Shown: positions 29,558 through 38,707, counted from the stretch's first letter. The stretch is 64,000 bases of DNA from Luteimonas marina (GCF_007859325.1 NZ_VOHK01000005.1:124001-188000), one strand, 5' to 3'. A program made the numbers and translations. The notes: generated from the letters alone by a model not told the origin.

Positions 29558-30535
29558 TCAGCCGCCGCGCGTCGCGTTCGGCGCGGGCAGCGGCGGATAG
29601 ATCCGGCGGGCGGTCTCGCGCAGGGTGTCGAGCATGCGGGCCACGCCCGGCGACGGCGTCTTGTCGCGGCGGCGGATGATGCCGAAGTACTCCATGCGCA
29701 CGCCCAGGTCGATCGGCAGGACCTGCATCTGCGCGGTCTGCAGGTAAGGCGCCACCGACTCGGTCGGCAGCGCGGTGAGCAGGTCGCTGTGGCGCAGCAG
29801 GTGGATGATGACCGGCAGCGACGAGGTTTCCACGAGGTTCTGCGGCGAGCGCAGCCCGTACTGGTGGAACACCGCGTCCAGCCGCGTGCGCAGCACGCTG
29901 CCGCGGGGCGGCATGATCCAGCCGTGGTCCTGCAGGTCGGCGTGGCGCACCGTCTCCATCGCGGCCAGCGGATGCCCGCTGCGGGCGATGACCGCGTGCG
30001 GTTCGTCGGCGAGCGGTTCGAACTCCAGTTCGTCGGCGCCTTCGGGCCCCATGATGCGGCCGATGACGATGTCCAGCTGGCCGTCGAGCAGGCGCGCGAC
30101 CAGCGGCCGGCTGTAGTCCATCTCGACCTCGACCAGGAGGCCCGGGAAGTCCCGCTTCACCGCGGCGACGGCCTGCGGCACCAGGGTCGTGCCCGGGTTG
30201 ACCACGGTGCCGATCGACACCTGGCCCAGCCGCCCCTCGCGCAGCGCGGCGATCTCCTCGCGGGCGCGCTCGATCTCCGACAGCGCCGAGCGCGCGCGCC
30301 GCACCATCGCCAGGCCGAAGGTGGTCGGTTCGACGCCACGGGCATGGCGCTCGAACAGCGGCACGCCGAGCAGGCCTTCCATTTCCGCCAGCAGCTTGGA
30401 GGCCGCCGGCTGGGTCATGTTCGCGGCCTCGGCCGCGCGCAGCACCGAACGCTGCTCGTACAGGTGCAGCAGCAGGGCGAGGTGCCGGGTCTTGAGCCGC
30501 GTCGCGGCGGACCATCCCGTGGCGGCTTGCACCAT
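29558..30535 (-). CDS. LysR-family regulator, GbpR-like
   Basis: 325 aa, the normal length. The winged helix-turn-helix spans about residues 13-75 (LHLYEQRSVLRAAEAANMTQPAASKLLAEME), and a periplasmic-binding-like effector domain follows (GRLGQVSIGTV, LDIVIGRI). It is divergent from the galactonate operon, the classical arrangement for a LysR activator, and resembles galactose-responsive GbpR types. The effector is therefore likely to be galactonate, galactose or a KDG-like intermediate. A candidate binding site lies in the shared promoter region. It may also act on receptor 2, which is transcribed next on the same strand. Confidence 0.85.
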   Translation of the reverse strand: MVQAATGWSAATRLKTRHLALLLHLYEQRSVLRAAEAANMTQPAASKLLAEMEGLLGVPLFERHARGVEPTTFGLAMVRRARSALSEIERAREEIAALREGRLGQVSIGTVVNPGTTLVPQAVAAVKRDFPGLLVEVEMDYSRPLVARLLDGQLDIVIGRIMGPEGADELEFEPLADEPHAVIARSGHPLAAMETVRHADLQDHGWIMPPRGSVLRTRLDAVFHQYGLRSPQNLVETSSLPVIIHLLRHSDLLTALPTESVAPYLQTAQMQVLPIDLGVRMEYFGIIRRRDKTPSPGVARMLDTLRETARRIYPPLPAPNATRGG

Positions 30536-30840
30536 GACGAACTCCCGGTCGTTGATCTATTCGTTGGGGGAATAGCGTACGACGAAAATTTCATTTGCCG
30601 TACATACCACCACCACGCGAGGCTATGCCCGGCTTTCGCGGAGGCGGCCCGGACGGGCAATCTCCGTGCACGCGGCAACCCGCCGGAACAGGCGGGCGCC
30701 GCGTCGAGCCATGTGGACAGGGACCGGGAGGAACACTCGAATGACGCGATCGCGGCCTGGCGATGGCCACGCCCATGCACCCGCCCGGCCCCCGGCGCGG
30801 ACGGCGACCGGCCGCGACCGCTGACGCACGAGAGGACGAC
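30536..30840. other. Divergent promoter region lysR / dgoA
   Basis: This 305-base gap has no believable gene. It contains the dyad at 30578-30602 near the lysR end; the rest, from about 30640 to 30830, is GC-rich sequence without a recognisable signal until the dgoA ribosome-binding site. Confidence 0.6.
30578..30602. promoter_or_regulatory. 25-nt dyad, candidate LysR binding site
   Basis: TACGACGAAAATTTCATTTGCCGTA has TACGnC...GnCGTA ends and an AAAATTT centre. It lies 43 bases upstream of the lysR start, where autoregulatory LysR sites usually are. An 11-mer from its middle recurs before receptor 2. Confidence 0.45.
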
Positions 30841-31464
30841 ATGGACCGCCATCCCCCGCCCCTCCGCCTGCCCCTGATCGCCATCCTGCGCGGCATCACG
30901 CCCGACGACATCGCTGTGCACGTCGGCGCGCTGGTGGACGAGGGCTACGACACGATCGAGATCCCGACCAATTCGCCGGATTGGGCGCGCAGCGTCGCGA
31001 TCGCCGTGCGCGAGTGCGGTGCGCACGCGACCATCGGCGCCGGCACCGTGCTCGAAGCCGCGCACGTCGACGCGCTGCTGGCCGCGGGCGGCACGCTCGC
31101 GGTCACGCCCAACGTGCGTCCGGCGGTGATCGGCCACGCGGTCGAACGCGGCCTGCAGGTCGTGGCCGGCTTCGGCACCGCCAGCGAGGCCTTCGACGCG
31201 CTCGAGGCCGGCGCGCAGTCGCTCAAGCTGTTCCCGGCCTCGGTCTACGGCCCGGCGATGGTGCGCGCGCTGCGCAGCGTGCTGCCGCCGGTGCCGCTGT
31301 ACGCGGTCGGCGGCATCACCCCCGAAACCCTGCCCGTCTATCTCGATGCCGGCTGCCAGGGCGCCGGCATCGGCGGCGAGCTCTATCGCCCCGGGCAACC
31401 GGTCGAGTACACGCGCGCGCAGGCGCGGCGCTTCCGCCAGGCGTGGCTGGAGCACGCCGCATGA
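30841..31464 (+). CDS. dgoA: 2-dehydro-3-deoxy-6-phosphogalactonate aldolase
   Basis: 207 aa. It is a class I aldolase of the KDPG/KDPGal family that splits KDPGal into pyruvate and glyceraldehyde-3-phosphate. The Schiff-base lysine is Lys129 in SLKLFPA, and Glu40 in TIEIPTNS is the proton-transfer residue, both as in DgoA. IGAGTVL and VTPNV are the phosphate and substrate loops. The ATG at 30841 follows GAGAGGACGAC; a longer frame to 30763 is not credible. It is the first gene of a tightly packed operon: its stop overlaps the dgoD start as ATGA. I chose the phosphogalactonate rather than gluconate specificity because of dgoD and dgoK. Confidence 0.92.
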   Translation: MDRHPPPLRLPLIAILRGITPDDIAVHVGALVDEGYDTIEIPTNSPDWARSVAIAVRECGAHATIGAGTVLEAAHVDALLAAGGTLAVTPNVRPAVIGHAVERGLQVVAGFGTASEAFDALEAGAQSLKLFPASVYGPAMVRALRSVLPPVPLYAVGGITPETLPVYLDAGCQGAGIGGELYRPGQPVEYTRAQARRFRQAWLEHAA

Positions 31465-32612
31465 AGATCACGCGACTGACCACCTGGCACGCGCCGCCGC
31501 GCTGGCTGTTCCTGAAGATCGAGACCGACGCCGGCATCAGCGGCTGGGGCGAACCGGTGATCGAGGGCCGCGCCGCGACGGTCGAGGCGGCCGTGCACGA
31601 ACTGGGCGACTATCTCGTCGGTCGCGATCCATCGCGCATCAACGACCTGTGGCAGGTGCTGTACCGCGGCGGCTTCTACCGCGGCGGCTCGATCCTGATG
31701 AGCGCGATCGCCGGCATCGACCAGGCGCTGTGGGACATCAAGGGCAAGGCGCTGGGCGTGCCCGTGTACGAACTGCTCGGCGGCCTGGTGCGCGATCGCA
31801 TGAAGACCTATCGCTGGGTCGGCGGCGACCGCCCGGCCGACATCGTCGCGCAGATGCAGGCCTACCGCGCGCAGGGCTTCGACACCTTCAAGTTCAACGG
31901 CACCGAGGAACTCAAGCTGATCGACAGCCCGCGCGCGATCGACGCCGCCGTGGCCAAGGTCGCCGCGGTGCGCGAGGCGGTGGGCGATGCGATCGACTTC
32001 GGCATCGACTTCCACGGCCGCGTCAGCGCGCCGATGGCGCGCGTGCTGCTGCGCGAGCTGGCGCCGTTCAGGCCGCTGTTCGTCGAGGAACCGGTGCTGC
32101 CCGAGCAGTGGGAGTACTACCGCCCGCTGTCGGACGCCACCTCCATTCCGCTGGCCGCGGGCGAGCGCATGTACTCGCGTGCGGAGTTCAAGCCGGTGCT
32201 CGCCGCCGGCGGGCTGGCGCTGCTGCAGCCGGACCTGTCGCACGCCGGCGGCATCACCGAATGCGTGAAGATCGCGGCGATGGCCGAGGCCCACGACGTC
32301 GGCCTCGCCCCGCACTGCCCGCTCGGCCCGGTGGCGCTGGCGGCCTGCCTGCAGGTGGATTTCGTCAGCTGGAATGCGATGCTGCAGGAACAGAGCATCG
32401 GCATCCACTACAACGAGGGCGCGGACCTGCTCGACTACGTGCACAACAAGGACGACTTCCGCTGCGACGACACCGGCAGCATCGCCGCGCTGCCCAAGCC
32501 CGGCCTCGGCGTGGAGATCGACGAGGAACTGCTCGCGCGCGCGGGCCGCGAGCCGCCGCGCTGGCGCAACCCGCTCTGGCGCCACGGCGACGGCAGCGTC
32601 GCGGAATGGTGA
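31461..32612 (+). CDS. dgoD: D-galactonate dehydratase
   Basis: 383 aa. This enolase-superfamily enzyme converts galactonate into 2-keto-3-deoxygalactonate. The metal ligands Asp183, Glu209 and Glu235 and the catalytic His185 and His285 occupy exactly the E. coli DgoD positions ([29 protein letters not shown]). The N-terminal capping domain starts [20 protein letters not shown], also typical. The start is fixed by the ATGA overlap with dgoA. Confidence 0.97.
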   Translation: MKITRLTTWHAPPRWLFLKIETDAGISGWGEPVIEGRAATVEAAVHELGDYLVGRDPSRINDLWQVLYRGGFYRGGSILMSAIAGIDQALWDIKGKALGVPVYELLGGLVRDRMKTYRWVGGDRPADIVAQMQAYRAQGFDTFKFNGTEELKLIDSPRAIDAAVAKVAAVREAVGDAIDFGIDFHGRVSAPMARVLLRELAPFRPLFVEEPVLPEQWEYYRPLSDATSIPLAAGERMYSRAEFKPVLAAGGLALLQPDLSHAGGITECVKIAAMAEAHDVGLAPHCPLGPVALAACLQVDFVSWNAMLQEQSIGIHYNEGADLLDYVHNKDDFRCDDTGSIAALPKPGLGVEIDEELLARAGREPPRWRNPLWRHGDGSVAEW

Positions 32613-32616
32613 GCCG

Positions 32617-33534
32617 GTGAGCGCAGGCCGCGACGCCATCGCGACGGCGGCCCTGGCCGTGGACAGCCGCTGCCAGCTCGGCGAGGGCATCGTCTGGGAC
32701 GAGCGCGCGCAGCGGCTGTACTGGACCGACATCCTCTCCAGCCGGCTGTGGATGCACGCGCCGGCCAGCCACACGACGCACTCCTGGGACCTGCCCGAAC
32801 CGCTGGGCTGCCTGGCGCTGTGCGACGACGGCGACCTGCTGCTGGCGCTGGCCAAGTCGATCCGCATCGCGCAGGCGCCGCGCGCGGGCGCGCCGCTCGC
32901 GCTGCGCACGCTCGCCGCGCTCGAACCGGAGCTCGGGCGCGACACACGCAGCAACGACGGCCGCTGCGACCGCCACGGCAACTTCGTGTTCGGCACCAAG
33001 GACGAAACCGGCGCCGCGCCGCCGCTGGGCGGCTTCTACCAGTTCTCGCACGCGCACGGCCTGCGCCGGCTGCCGTTGCCGCCGGTCGCGATCCCGAACT
33101 CGATCTGCTTCTCGCCGGACGGGCGCACGCTCTACTTCTGCGACACCGTGGCCCCGCGCATCCTGTGCGGCGACTACGATCCCGACGCCGCGGCGGTCGC
33201 GAACGTGCGCGTGTTCGCCGAGGTCGAGGGCGGCAAGGCGCCCGACGGCTCGACCGTCGATGCCGAAGGCTTCGTCTGGAACGCGCAGTGGGACGGCGCG
33301 CGCGCGGTGCGCTACGCGCCGGACGGGCGCGTGGACCGCGTCGTCGCCATTCCCGCGGGCATGCCTTCGTGCTGCGCGATCGGCGGCGCCGGCTTCGATA
33401 CGCTGTACGTGACCACCGCGCGCGAGGAGATGGACGCGGACGCGCTCGCGCGCGCGCCGACGGCCGGCGGCGTCTTCGCCCTGCCGCTGGCGGCCGGCAG
33501 CGGCCGGCCCGAACCCCGGTTCCGCACGTCATGA
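32617..33534 (+). CDS. SMP-30/gluconolaconase-family sugar lactonase
   Basis: 305 aa, starting at the GTG at 32617, four bases after the dgoD stop. It is a six-bladed propeller of the regucalcin/gluconolactonase family. Metal-binding residues are visible as Glu23 (QLGEGIVWDE), the Asn of IPNSICFSPDG and the Asp of APDGSTVD. In this operon it should open galactono-1,4-lactone to galactonate, the second step of the De Ley-Doudoroff route. No galactose dehydrogenase is in the window to make the lactone. Its stop overlaps the dgoK start. Arabinono-lactone is an alternative substrate. Confidence 0.88.
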   Translation: MSAGRDAIATAALAVDSRCQLGEGIVWDERAQRLYWTDILSSRLWMHAPASHTTHSWDLPEPLGCLALCDDGDLLLALAKSIRIAQAPRAGAPLALRTLAALEPELGRDTRSNDGRCDRHGNFVFGTKDETGAAPPLGGFYQFSHAHGLRRLPLPPVAIPNSICFSPDGRTLYFCDTVAPRILCGDYDPDAAAVANVRVFAEVEGGKAPDGSTVDAEGFVWNAQWDGARAVRYAPDGRVDRVVAIPAGMPSCCAIGGAGFDTLYVTTAREEMDADALARAPTAGGVFALPLAAGSGRPEPRFRTS

Positions 33535-34445
33535 TCGCGGTCGACTGGGGCAGCACCAACCTGCGCCTGTACCGGCTCGACGCCGGCGGCCGGCTGCGCG
33601 AGCGCCGCCGCAGCGACCGCGGCACGCTGGCCAGCGCCGGCCACTTTGCGTCCGTGCTCGCCGCGGAGACCGTCGGCTGGGACGACGAACACATCCTGCT
33701 GTGTGGCATGGTCGGCGCCCGCGGCGGCTGGCACGAGATGCCCTACCTGGACTGCCCCGCCGGCGTGCACGATCTCGCCCGGCACCTGCAGCGCTTCCAT
33801 CCGCCGGGCTTCGACGGCCGCGAGCTGTGGATCGTGCCCGGCCTGCGCGATACCGCCTCCGACACCGTGCCGGACGTGATGCGCGGCGAGGAAACGCAGC
33901 TGGCCGCGCTGCTCGACGCGCTGCCCGCGGGCGTCCACCAGGCCTGCCTGCCCGGCACCCACAGCAAATGGGCGACGATCCGCGACGGACGCATCGAGCG
34001 CATCCACACCGCGATGACCGGCGAGCTGTATGCCGTGCTGCGCCGGCACAGCATCCTCGGCGCGCTGATGCCGGAGGACGACAGCCGCTTCGATGCCTAC
34101 GCCTTCGAAGCCGGCCTGCGCCGCAGCGCCGAACCGGGCGGGCTGCCGCACCACCTGTTCGGCGTGCGCACCACCGGCCTGTCCGGGCAGTTCGCCGACA
34201 GCGCGCTGCCGTCCTACCTGTCGGGCCTGCTGATCGGCCACGAACTGCAGGCCGCCCTGCCGTCCGCGGACGGTCCGCGCCCGGCGCAGGTCCATCTGGT
34301 CGGCAGCGAACGCCTGCTCGCCGCCTACGCGCACGCGCTGACCGCGCTCGACATCGGCGTGCAGCGGCATTCCGAGGATCTCGCCGCGCGCGGACTGCAG
34401 GCACTGTGGCGGCACCGCAGTCATGCCGCGGCGATCGCGGGATGA
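33531..34445 (+). CDS. dgoK: 2-dehydro-3-deoxygalactonokinase
   Basis: 304 aa, of the DgoK family. It phosphorylates 2-keto-3-deoxygalactonate at C6 with ATP. MIAVDWGSTNLRLY is the N-terminal phosphate-binding loop; LCGMVGARGGW, LPGTHSKWA and LVGSERLLAAYAHAL are the other family blocks. The ATGA overlap with the lactonase fixes the start. With dgoA and dgoD it completes the lower galactonate route. Confidence 0.94.
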   Translation: MIAVDWGSTNLRLYRLDAGGRLRERRRSDRGTLASAGHFASVLAAETVGWDDEHILLCGMVGARGGWHEMPYLDCPAGVHDLARHLQRFHPPGFDGRELWIVPGLRDTASDTVPDVMRGEETQLAALLDALPAGVHQACLPGTHSKWATIRDGRIERIHTAMTGELYAVLRRHSILGALMPEDDSRFDAYAFEAGLRRSAEPGGLPHHLFGVRTTGLSGQFADSALPSYLSGLLIGHELQAALPSADGPRPAQVHLVGSERLLAAYAHALTALDIGVQRHSEDLAARGLQALWRHRSHAAAIAG

Positions 34446-34527
34446 CGGCGGCTTCTTTCGCGGCTTCAGATGCGGCCGCTTTCCGGTTCTTTCGACAGTC
34501 GCTCGGACCAACAGGAGAGCCGCCCAC

Positions 34528-36216
34528 ATGAAGACTCGAGCCGCCGCACTGCTGCTGGCCTGCCTCGCCGCCACCGGCGTCGACGCGGGCGAGGCCGTCT
34601 TCGTCGACGTGCACTACCGCGGCGACGATGGCGGCCCGGTGCCGGGCGAAACGCAGTACCGCAACCCGGTGATCGCGGGCTTTTATCCTGACCCCTCGGC
34701 GATCCGCGTCGGCGACGACTTCTATCTCGTCGCCTCGAGCTTCGGCTACTTCCCCGGCCTGCCGCTGTTCCACAGCACCGACCTGGTGTCGTGGCGGCAG
34801 ATCGGCAACGCCATCGACCGTCCCGGACAGATGCCCTACGGCGACGGCGAGGCGCTCACGCGCGGCCTGTTCGCGGCGACGATCAGCCATCGCGATGGCC
34901 GCTTCTACATCGCCAACACCTGCTTCTACTGCCCCGGCCGCGGCATGGGCAACTTCGTGATCACCGCCGAAGATCCGGCGGGCCCGTGGTCGGACCCCGC
35001 GTGGCTCGACTTCAACGGCATCGACCCCTCGCTGTTCTTCGACGACGACGGCCGCGCCTGGCTGGTGCACAACGACGTGCCGGAAGGCGAGATGCGCTAC
35101 GACGGGCATCGCGCGATCTGGCTGCGTGGCTTCGACGCGGAGACGCTGGCGCTCACCGGCGAGGCGATCCAGCTGGTGGACGCGGGCGTGCACCCGCAGA
35201 GCAATCCCGAGCACGTCGAAGGCCCGCACCTGTTCCGGCGCGGCGACTGGTACTACCTCACCGCGGCCGAGGGCGGCACCGGCGAACAACACGCGCAGAT
35301 GGTCTGGCGCAGCCGCGCCGTCACCGGCCCGTACGAAGCATGGCCGGGCAACCCGACGCTGACCCAACGCGACCTCGATCGCGCACGCCGCGACCCGGTC
35401 ACCTCGACCGGGCACGCGCAGTTCATCGCACTGCGCGACGGCTCGTGGTGGGCGGTGTTCCTCGCCACGCGGCCGTATCGCGGCAACCAGTACAACCTCG
35501 GTCGCGAAACCTTCCTGCTGCCGGTCGAATGGCGGGACGACTGGCCGCTGATCCTGCCGCGCGGCGCGCGCGTGCCGATGGTGGCGCAGCGCCCGGCGCT
35601 GCCGCGCAGCGCACAGCCGCGGCCGACCACGGGACCGATGGCGTGGACGGAGCGATTCGACGCGAAGGTCCTGCCGCCGCAGTGGCTGATGCTCGATCCA
35701 CCGAAGGACGCCTGGTTCGCCACCGGCGACGGCGGCCTGCGCATCACGCCGTCGTCGACGCCGCTGGGCGGCCACGGCGGCGGACAGCCCGCCTACCTCG
35801 GCCATCGCCTGCAGCACCACAACGCCACCATCGCCGCGACGCTCGACCCCGCCGCGCTCGATGCGGGCGAGCTCGCCGGCCTCGCGCTGCTGCAGAACGA
35901 GGACCATCACTACGTCGCCGGCATCGAACGCGCCGGACGCGGTGCGACGCTGGTGCTGCTGCGCCGCGCCGGCAGCGACGAACCGGAAGCCGGCCGCGAA
36001 CTCGCGCGCGTCCCGCTGCCGAGCGTGCCGGACCACATCTCCCTGCGCCTGCGCCTCGCCGCGCCGCGGCTCGACGTCGACTACGCGCTCACACCCGACG
36101 ACTGGAAGCCGCTGGCCAGCGGCCTCGACGCCAGCCTGCTCAGCGTCGACACCGCCGGCGGCTTCATCGGCAACACCTTCGGGCCGTACGCGGTGCAGCG
36201 CGATGGCCAGCCGTAG
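34528..36216 (+). CDS. GH43 alpha-L-arabinofuranosidase/beta-xylosidase, secreted
   Basis: 562 aa with a signal peptide (residues 1-20) and AGGAGA before the ATG. The five-bladed propeller carries the GH43 triad: base Asp55 (YPDPSAIRV), pKa-modulating Asp166 (GIDPSLFFDDDG) and acid Glu231 (HVEGPHLF). The C-terminal 200 or so residues form the beta-sandwich found in GH43 subfamilies with xylosidase/arabinofuranosidase activity. GH43 enzymes accompany GH31, GH35 and GH95 in known xyloglucan loci and remove arabinofuranose from solanaceous-type xyloglucan. It is 82 bases after dgoK and is probably the last gene of that operon. Confidence 0.9.
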   Translation: MKTRAAALLLACLAATGVDAGEAVFVDVHYRGDDGGPVPGETQYRNPVIAGFYPDPSAIRVGDDFYLVASSFGYFPGLPLFHSTDLVSWRQIGNAIDRPGQMPYGDGEALTRGLFAATISHRDGRFYIANTCFYCPGRGMGNFVITAEDPAGPWSDPAWLDFNGIDPSLFFDDDGRAWLVHNDVPEGEMRYDGHRAIWLRGFDAETLALTGEAIQLVDAGVHPQSNPEHVEGPHLFRRGDWYYLTAAEGGTGEQHAQMVWRSRAVTGPYEAWPGNPTLTQRDLDRARRDPVTSTGHAQFIALRDGSWWAVFLATRPYRGNQYNLGRETFLLPVEWRDDWPLILPRGARVPMVAQRPALPRSAQPRPTTGPMAWTERFDAKVLPPQWLMLDPPKDAWFATGDGGLRITPSSTPLGGHGGGQPAYLGHRLQHHNATIAATLDPAALDAGELAGLALLQNEDHHYVAGIERAGRGATLVLLRRAGSDEPEAGRELARVPLPSVPDHISLRLRLAAPRLDVDYALTPDDWKPLASGLDASLLSVDTAGGFIGNTFGPYAVQRDGQP

Positions 36217-36354
36217 GGACCTGTTCAAGGCGGTCGCGTCCTATGAACAGATCGTGTGGACTGCGATGACAACGGCGCGTTTGAACTGTCCCGAGTCGCG
36301 CCGCTGCATTCGCACGGTTTTTCATGCCCTCTGGAAGCAACCCGGCAGATTCCA

Positions 36355-36975
36355 TCAGGCCTCGTCCGTAGGCGCGATCGGATCCCCGATGCCCACGCTG
36401 CACGCCCGATCGTCCGGGCTTGCAGGTTCGGCCCGGGATCGCGCTGCACCCAGCATGCTGCGCAGTACCCCGTCACGCCTGATCAGCGCGTGATACAGCG
36501 CGGCGCCCAGATGGGCGAGAAAGACGAAGAACAGCAAATAGGCCAGGACGCCATGTGCCGTGCGCAGCCAGGCGAACGCCAGGGCGTTCTCCGGCAGGAT
36601 TGCGGGCAGACGCAGGTCACTGGCCAGCATTACCGGGGAGCCTCCGGCCGACAGCATCGCCCAGCCGAGCAGTGGCATCGCGATCATCAGCGCGTAGAGC
36701 AGCCAGTGCGAGAGATGTGCGGCGATGCGCTGCAATCCCGGCAGGTCGGATGGCAACGGTGGCGACGGATTCCGCAGGCGCACGAACAGGCGCACGATGG
36801 CCAACAGCAGGATTGCGATTCCCAGCGGCTTGTGGATCGCCAGCAGCCACTGGTGTTTCCCGCTCACCGTGGCGACCATGCCCACCCCGATGAACAGCAT
36901 GGCCAGGATCAGGGCCGCCATGACCCAATGCAGCACGCGCTGGGTCAGGCTGTAGGAGGTTCGCATCGCGTTCAT
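36355..36975 (-). CDS. Cytochrome b561
   Basis: 206 aa with four to five membrane helices. Candidate heme-ligand histidines lie in VLHWVMA, AIHKPLG, LSHWLLYALM and LRTAHGVLAYLLF, the CybB/YodB b561 pattern. These proteins move electrons from ubiquinol to periplasmic acceptors. The ATG at 36975 has GGAGG upstream and overlaps the peroxidase stop as ATGA, so the two proteins are made together. b561 is the probable electron donor of the peroxidase, an organisation known for the catalase-related peroxidase/b561 pairs. Confidence 0.92.
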   Translation of the reverse strand: MNAMRTSYSLTQRVLHWVMAALILAMLFIGVGMVATVSGKHQWLLAIHKPLGIAILLLAIVRLFVRLRNPSPPLPSDLPGLQRIAAHLSHWLLYALMIAMPLLGWAMLSAGGSPVMLASDLRLPAILPENALAFAWLRTAHGVLAYLLFFVFLAHLGAALYHALIRRDGVLRSMLGAARSRAEPASPDDRACSVGIGDPIAPTDEA

Positions 36976-38057
36976 CGGACGACCTCCGGATCGGCGCCGG
37001 CAGGCGCACCGGCGCCCGGAACGTTCGCCCGTTCGCCGGTGCGGCGCAGATGGGATCTGGCATACGTTGCCGAACGCGCGGACAGCAGCGGGTCGTCGGA
37101 AACGGCGATGCCGGCAGGCAGCACGGTCGGGTCGTAGTTGATGTCGCGGCATGGTCCACTGTCCTGCGGCTGTTCGCTGTCGAGAACCAGGAGGCCGGCA
37201 TCGATGGTGGTGCGATCGGCCGGCCATGTCCTGGTGGCGTCGTTCGTCGGATCGCCCGGTTCGGCAAGCGTTACCAGCAGGCGCCAGCGCTGCGGACCCG
37301 CGAGCAGGCGTTGTTGCAGATCGCGGATCAGGTAGTCCTCTTCATCAGCTGGCGCGATCGCCGCGTCAACCGCTTCCGGTGCCATTCGCCAACGGACCGC
37401 ACGGCGTCTTCCTTCGGCATCGACGAAATGGAACGCGTTGAGTCCGTAGTAGCTGTCGGTGACGAAACTGGCCGAGGGCCTGGCGGCCTTGGCCCAGGCG
37501 CGGAATGCAGCGGTTTCCGGGTGCGCGGCGAAGAAGGCGGCCAGCTTGGCCGGGTCCGGTTTGCCCGTGGCCGGATCCTTCCGGCTGGCGACCAGCTGTT
37601 CATGGAACGCTTGCGGCGTGGCCACCGGGAACACCGGCATGTTGTTCATCCCCGTGCGCCACTGCTGCCCGTTCGCCAGGTTGAAACGCAGCGCCATGCT
37701 GCGGACCGGCGCACTGCTGTCCGACGCGTAGGGGTTGCCGCCGGGGATGGAAAAACGGCCCACGACCGGCGTGCGGCCGGCCGCGAACACCGGGGCAACG
37801 GAATACGCGCTGGCGTTGCCGTTGCCCTCGAAATAGCCGGCCACGCAGACCCCCTTGGCGTGGTTGCGGCGGAAGCCGGGATGTTGACCACCCGCCTGCT
37901 GCAGTTCATCGACGATGAGATCCGGCGCCAGCCGGTGCGGCGTCAGCCAGCCGCCGACAAAGGCGAAGGCCGCCGCCGCACAGGCGACGGCGGCGGCGAC
38001 GACCGACCAGCGCGCGCCGTTTCCGGGCGGACGGGCGGGAGGGGCGGGATCGTGCAT
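36972..38057 (-). CDS. Membrane-anchored catalase-related peroxidase (SrpA-like)
   Basis: 361 aa from the ATG at 38057 with GGAG upstream. A single N-terminal membrane segment (VVAAAVACAAAAFAFVGGWL) is followed by a catalase-fold heme domain. Recognisable pieces are GFRRNHAKGVCVAGYFEGNG (distal His), GRFSIPGGNP, RSMALRF and a Tyr in DPTVLPAGI; the domain is shorter than a true catalase, as in SrpA-type peroxidases. The periplasmic enzyme would reduce peroxides with electrons from cytochrome b561. The ECF sigma factor on the other side of the shared promoter region probably controls it. Confidence 0.88.
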   Translation of the reverse strand: MHDPAPPARPPGNGARWSVVAAAVACAAAAFAFVGGWLTPHRLAPDLIVDELQQAGGQHPGFRRNHAKGVCVAGYFEGNGNASAYSVAPVFAAGRTPVVGRFSIPGGNPYASDSSAPVRSMALRFNLANGQQWRTGMNNMPVFPVATPQAFHEQLVASRKDPATGKPDPAKLAAFFAAHPETAAFRAWAKAARPSASFVTDSYYGLNAFHFVDAEGRRRAVRWRMAPEAVDAAIAPADEEDYLIRDLQQRLLAGPQRWRLLVTLAEPGDPTNDATRTWPADRTTIDAGLLVLDSEQPQDSGPCRDINYDPTVLPAGIAVSDDPLLSARSATYARSHLRRTGERANVPGAGAPAGADPEVVR

Positions 38058-38103
38058 GCAAGTGCTCCGTGGCCGGGTCGGCCGTGATGGGGTCTCCCAG
38101 CCA

Positions 38104-38128
38104 GACGCCGCCAGCGGCGACTTATTCC
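38104..38128 (-). promoter_or_regulatory. ECF sigma promoter of the peroxidase operon
   Basis: On the minus strand GGAATAA (38128-38122), 14 bases, then CGTC (38107-38104). Spacing and both hexamers equal those of the plus-strand promoter 8 bases away. The leader to the peroxidase ATG is about 40 nt. Confidence 0.7.
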
Positions 38129-38135
38129 CTGCCGT

Positions 38136-38160
38136 GGAATAATTTTCTTCCTGCGGCGTC
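38136..38160 (+). promoter_or_regulatory. ECF sigma promoter of the sigma/anti-sigma operon
   Basis: GGAATAA (38136-38142), 14 bases, then CGTC (38157-38160), typical of ECF recognition elements. The sigma ATG follows about 25 bases after the expected transcription start. The two minus 35 elements form the inverted repeat TTATTCC-N7-GGAATAA. Confidence 0.7.
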
Positions 38161-38191
38161 CTGCAACGTGAAGCCACCCGCGACCAGGCCC

Positions 38192-38707
38192 ATGCCCGTC
38201 CACGCGTTCGACGAACAACTGAGCGAACTGCTGCCCCGGCTGCGGCGCTTTGCGCTGTGGTTGACCCGGGACCTTTCCGGCGCCGACGACCTGGTGCAGT
38301 CCACGATGGAACGGGCGCTGTCCACCACCGCCGCAAAGCGCGAGGAAGGCGACCTGCGCGCCTGGCTGTTCCGCATCCTCTACCGGCAGTTCCTCGATGC
38401 CCGGCGCCGATCGCAGCGCTACGCGTGGCTGCTGGGACGGTTGCGCGAGGAACCGGAACCCCAGTGGCCCTCGGCCGAACGCGAAGCGCTGGCGCAGTCC
38501 GCGCTGGCCGCATTCGGCCGCCTCACTTCCGGGCAGCGCAACCTGCTGCTTTGGGTGACGGTGGAGGGACTCAGCTACCAGCAGGTCGCCGATATCCTCG
38601 ACGTGCCGATCGGCACCGTCATGTCGCGCCTGTCCCGTGCCCGCCAGGCCATGCGCCGATATGGCGACGGCGACCAACCCATTCCTTCGGTGCGGCTTCT
38701 CAAATGA
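38192..38707 (+). CDS. ECF-type RNA polymerase sigma factor
   Basis: 171 aa with only sigma-2 (about residues 12-80, ADDLVQSTMERAL) and sigma-4 (about 110-160, LTSGQRNLLLWVTVEGLSYQQVADILDVP), joined by a short linker. It should transcribe its own operon and the divergent peroxidase/b561 operon from the mirror-image promoters. The ATG at 38192 is chosen from domain length; a weak AGG precedes it. Its stop overlaps the anti-sigma start, which favours equal amounts of both proteins. Confidence 0.93.
   Translation: MPVHAFDEQLSELLPRLRRFALWLTRDLSGADDLVQSTMERALSTTAAKREEGDLRAWLFRILYRQFLDARRRSQRYAWLLGRLREEPEPQWPSAEREALAQSALAAFGRLTSGQRNLLLWVTVEGLSYQQVADILDVPIGTVMSRLSRARQAMRRYGDGDQPIPSVRLLK

Noticed and set aside
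36223-36252. CTGTTCA/TGAACAG hairpin between the convergent GH43 and b561 genes
   Set aside because: A 7-bp stem with a 16-base loop and no T-run is too weak to call a terminator.
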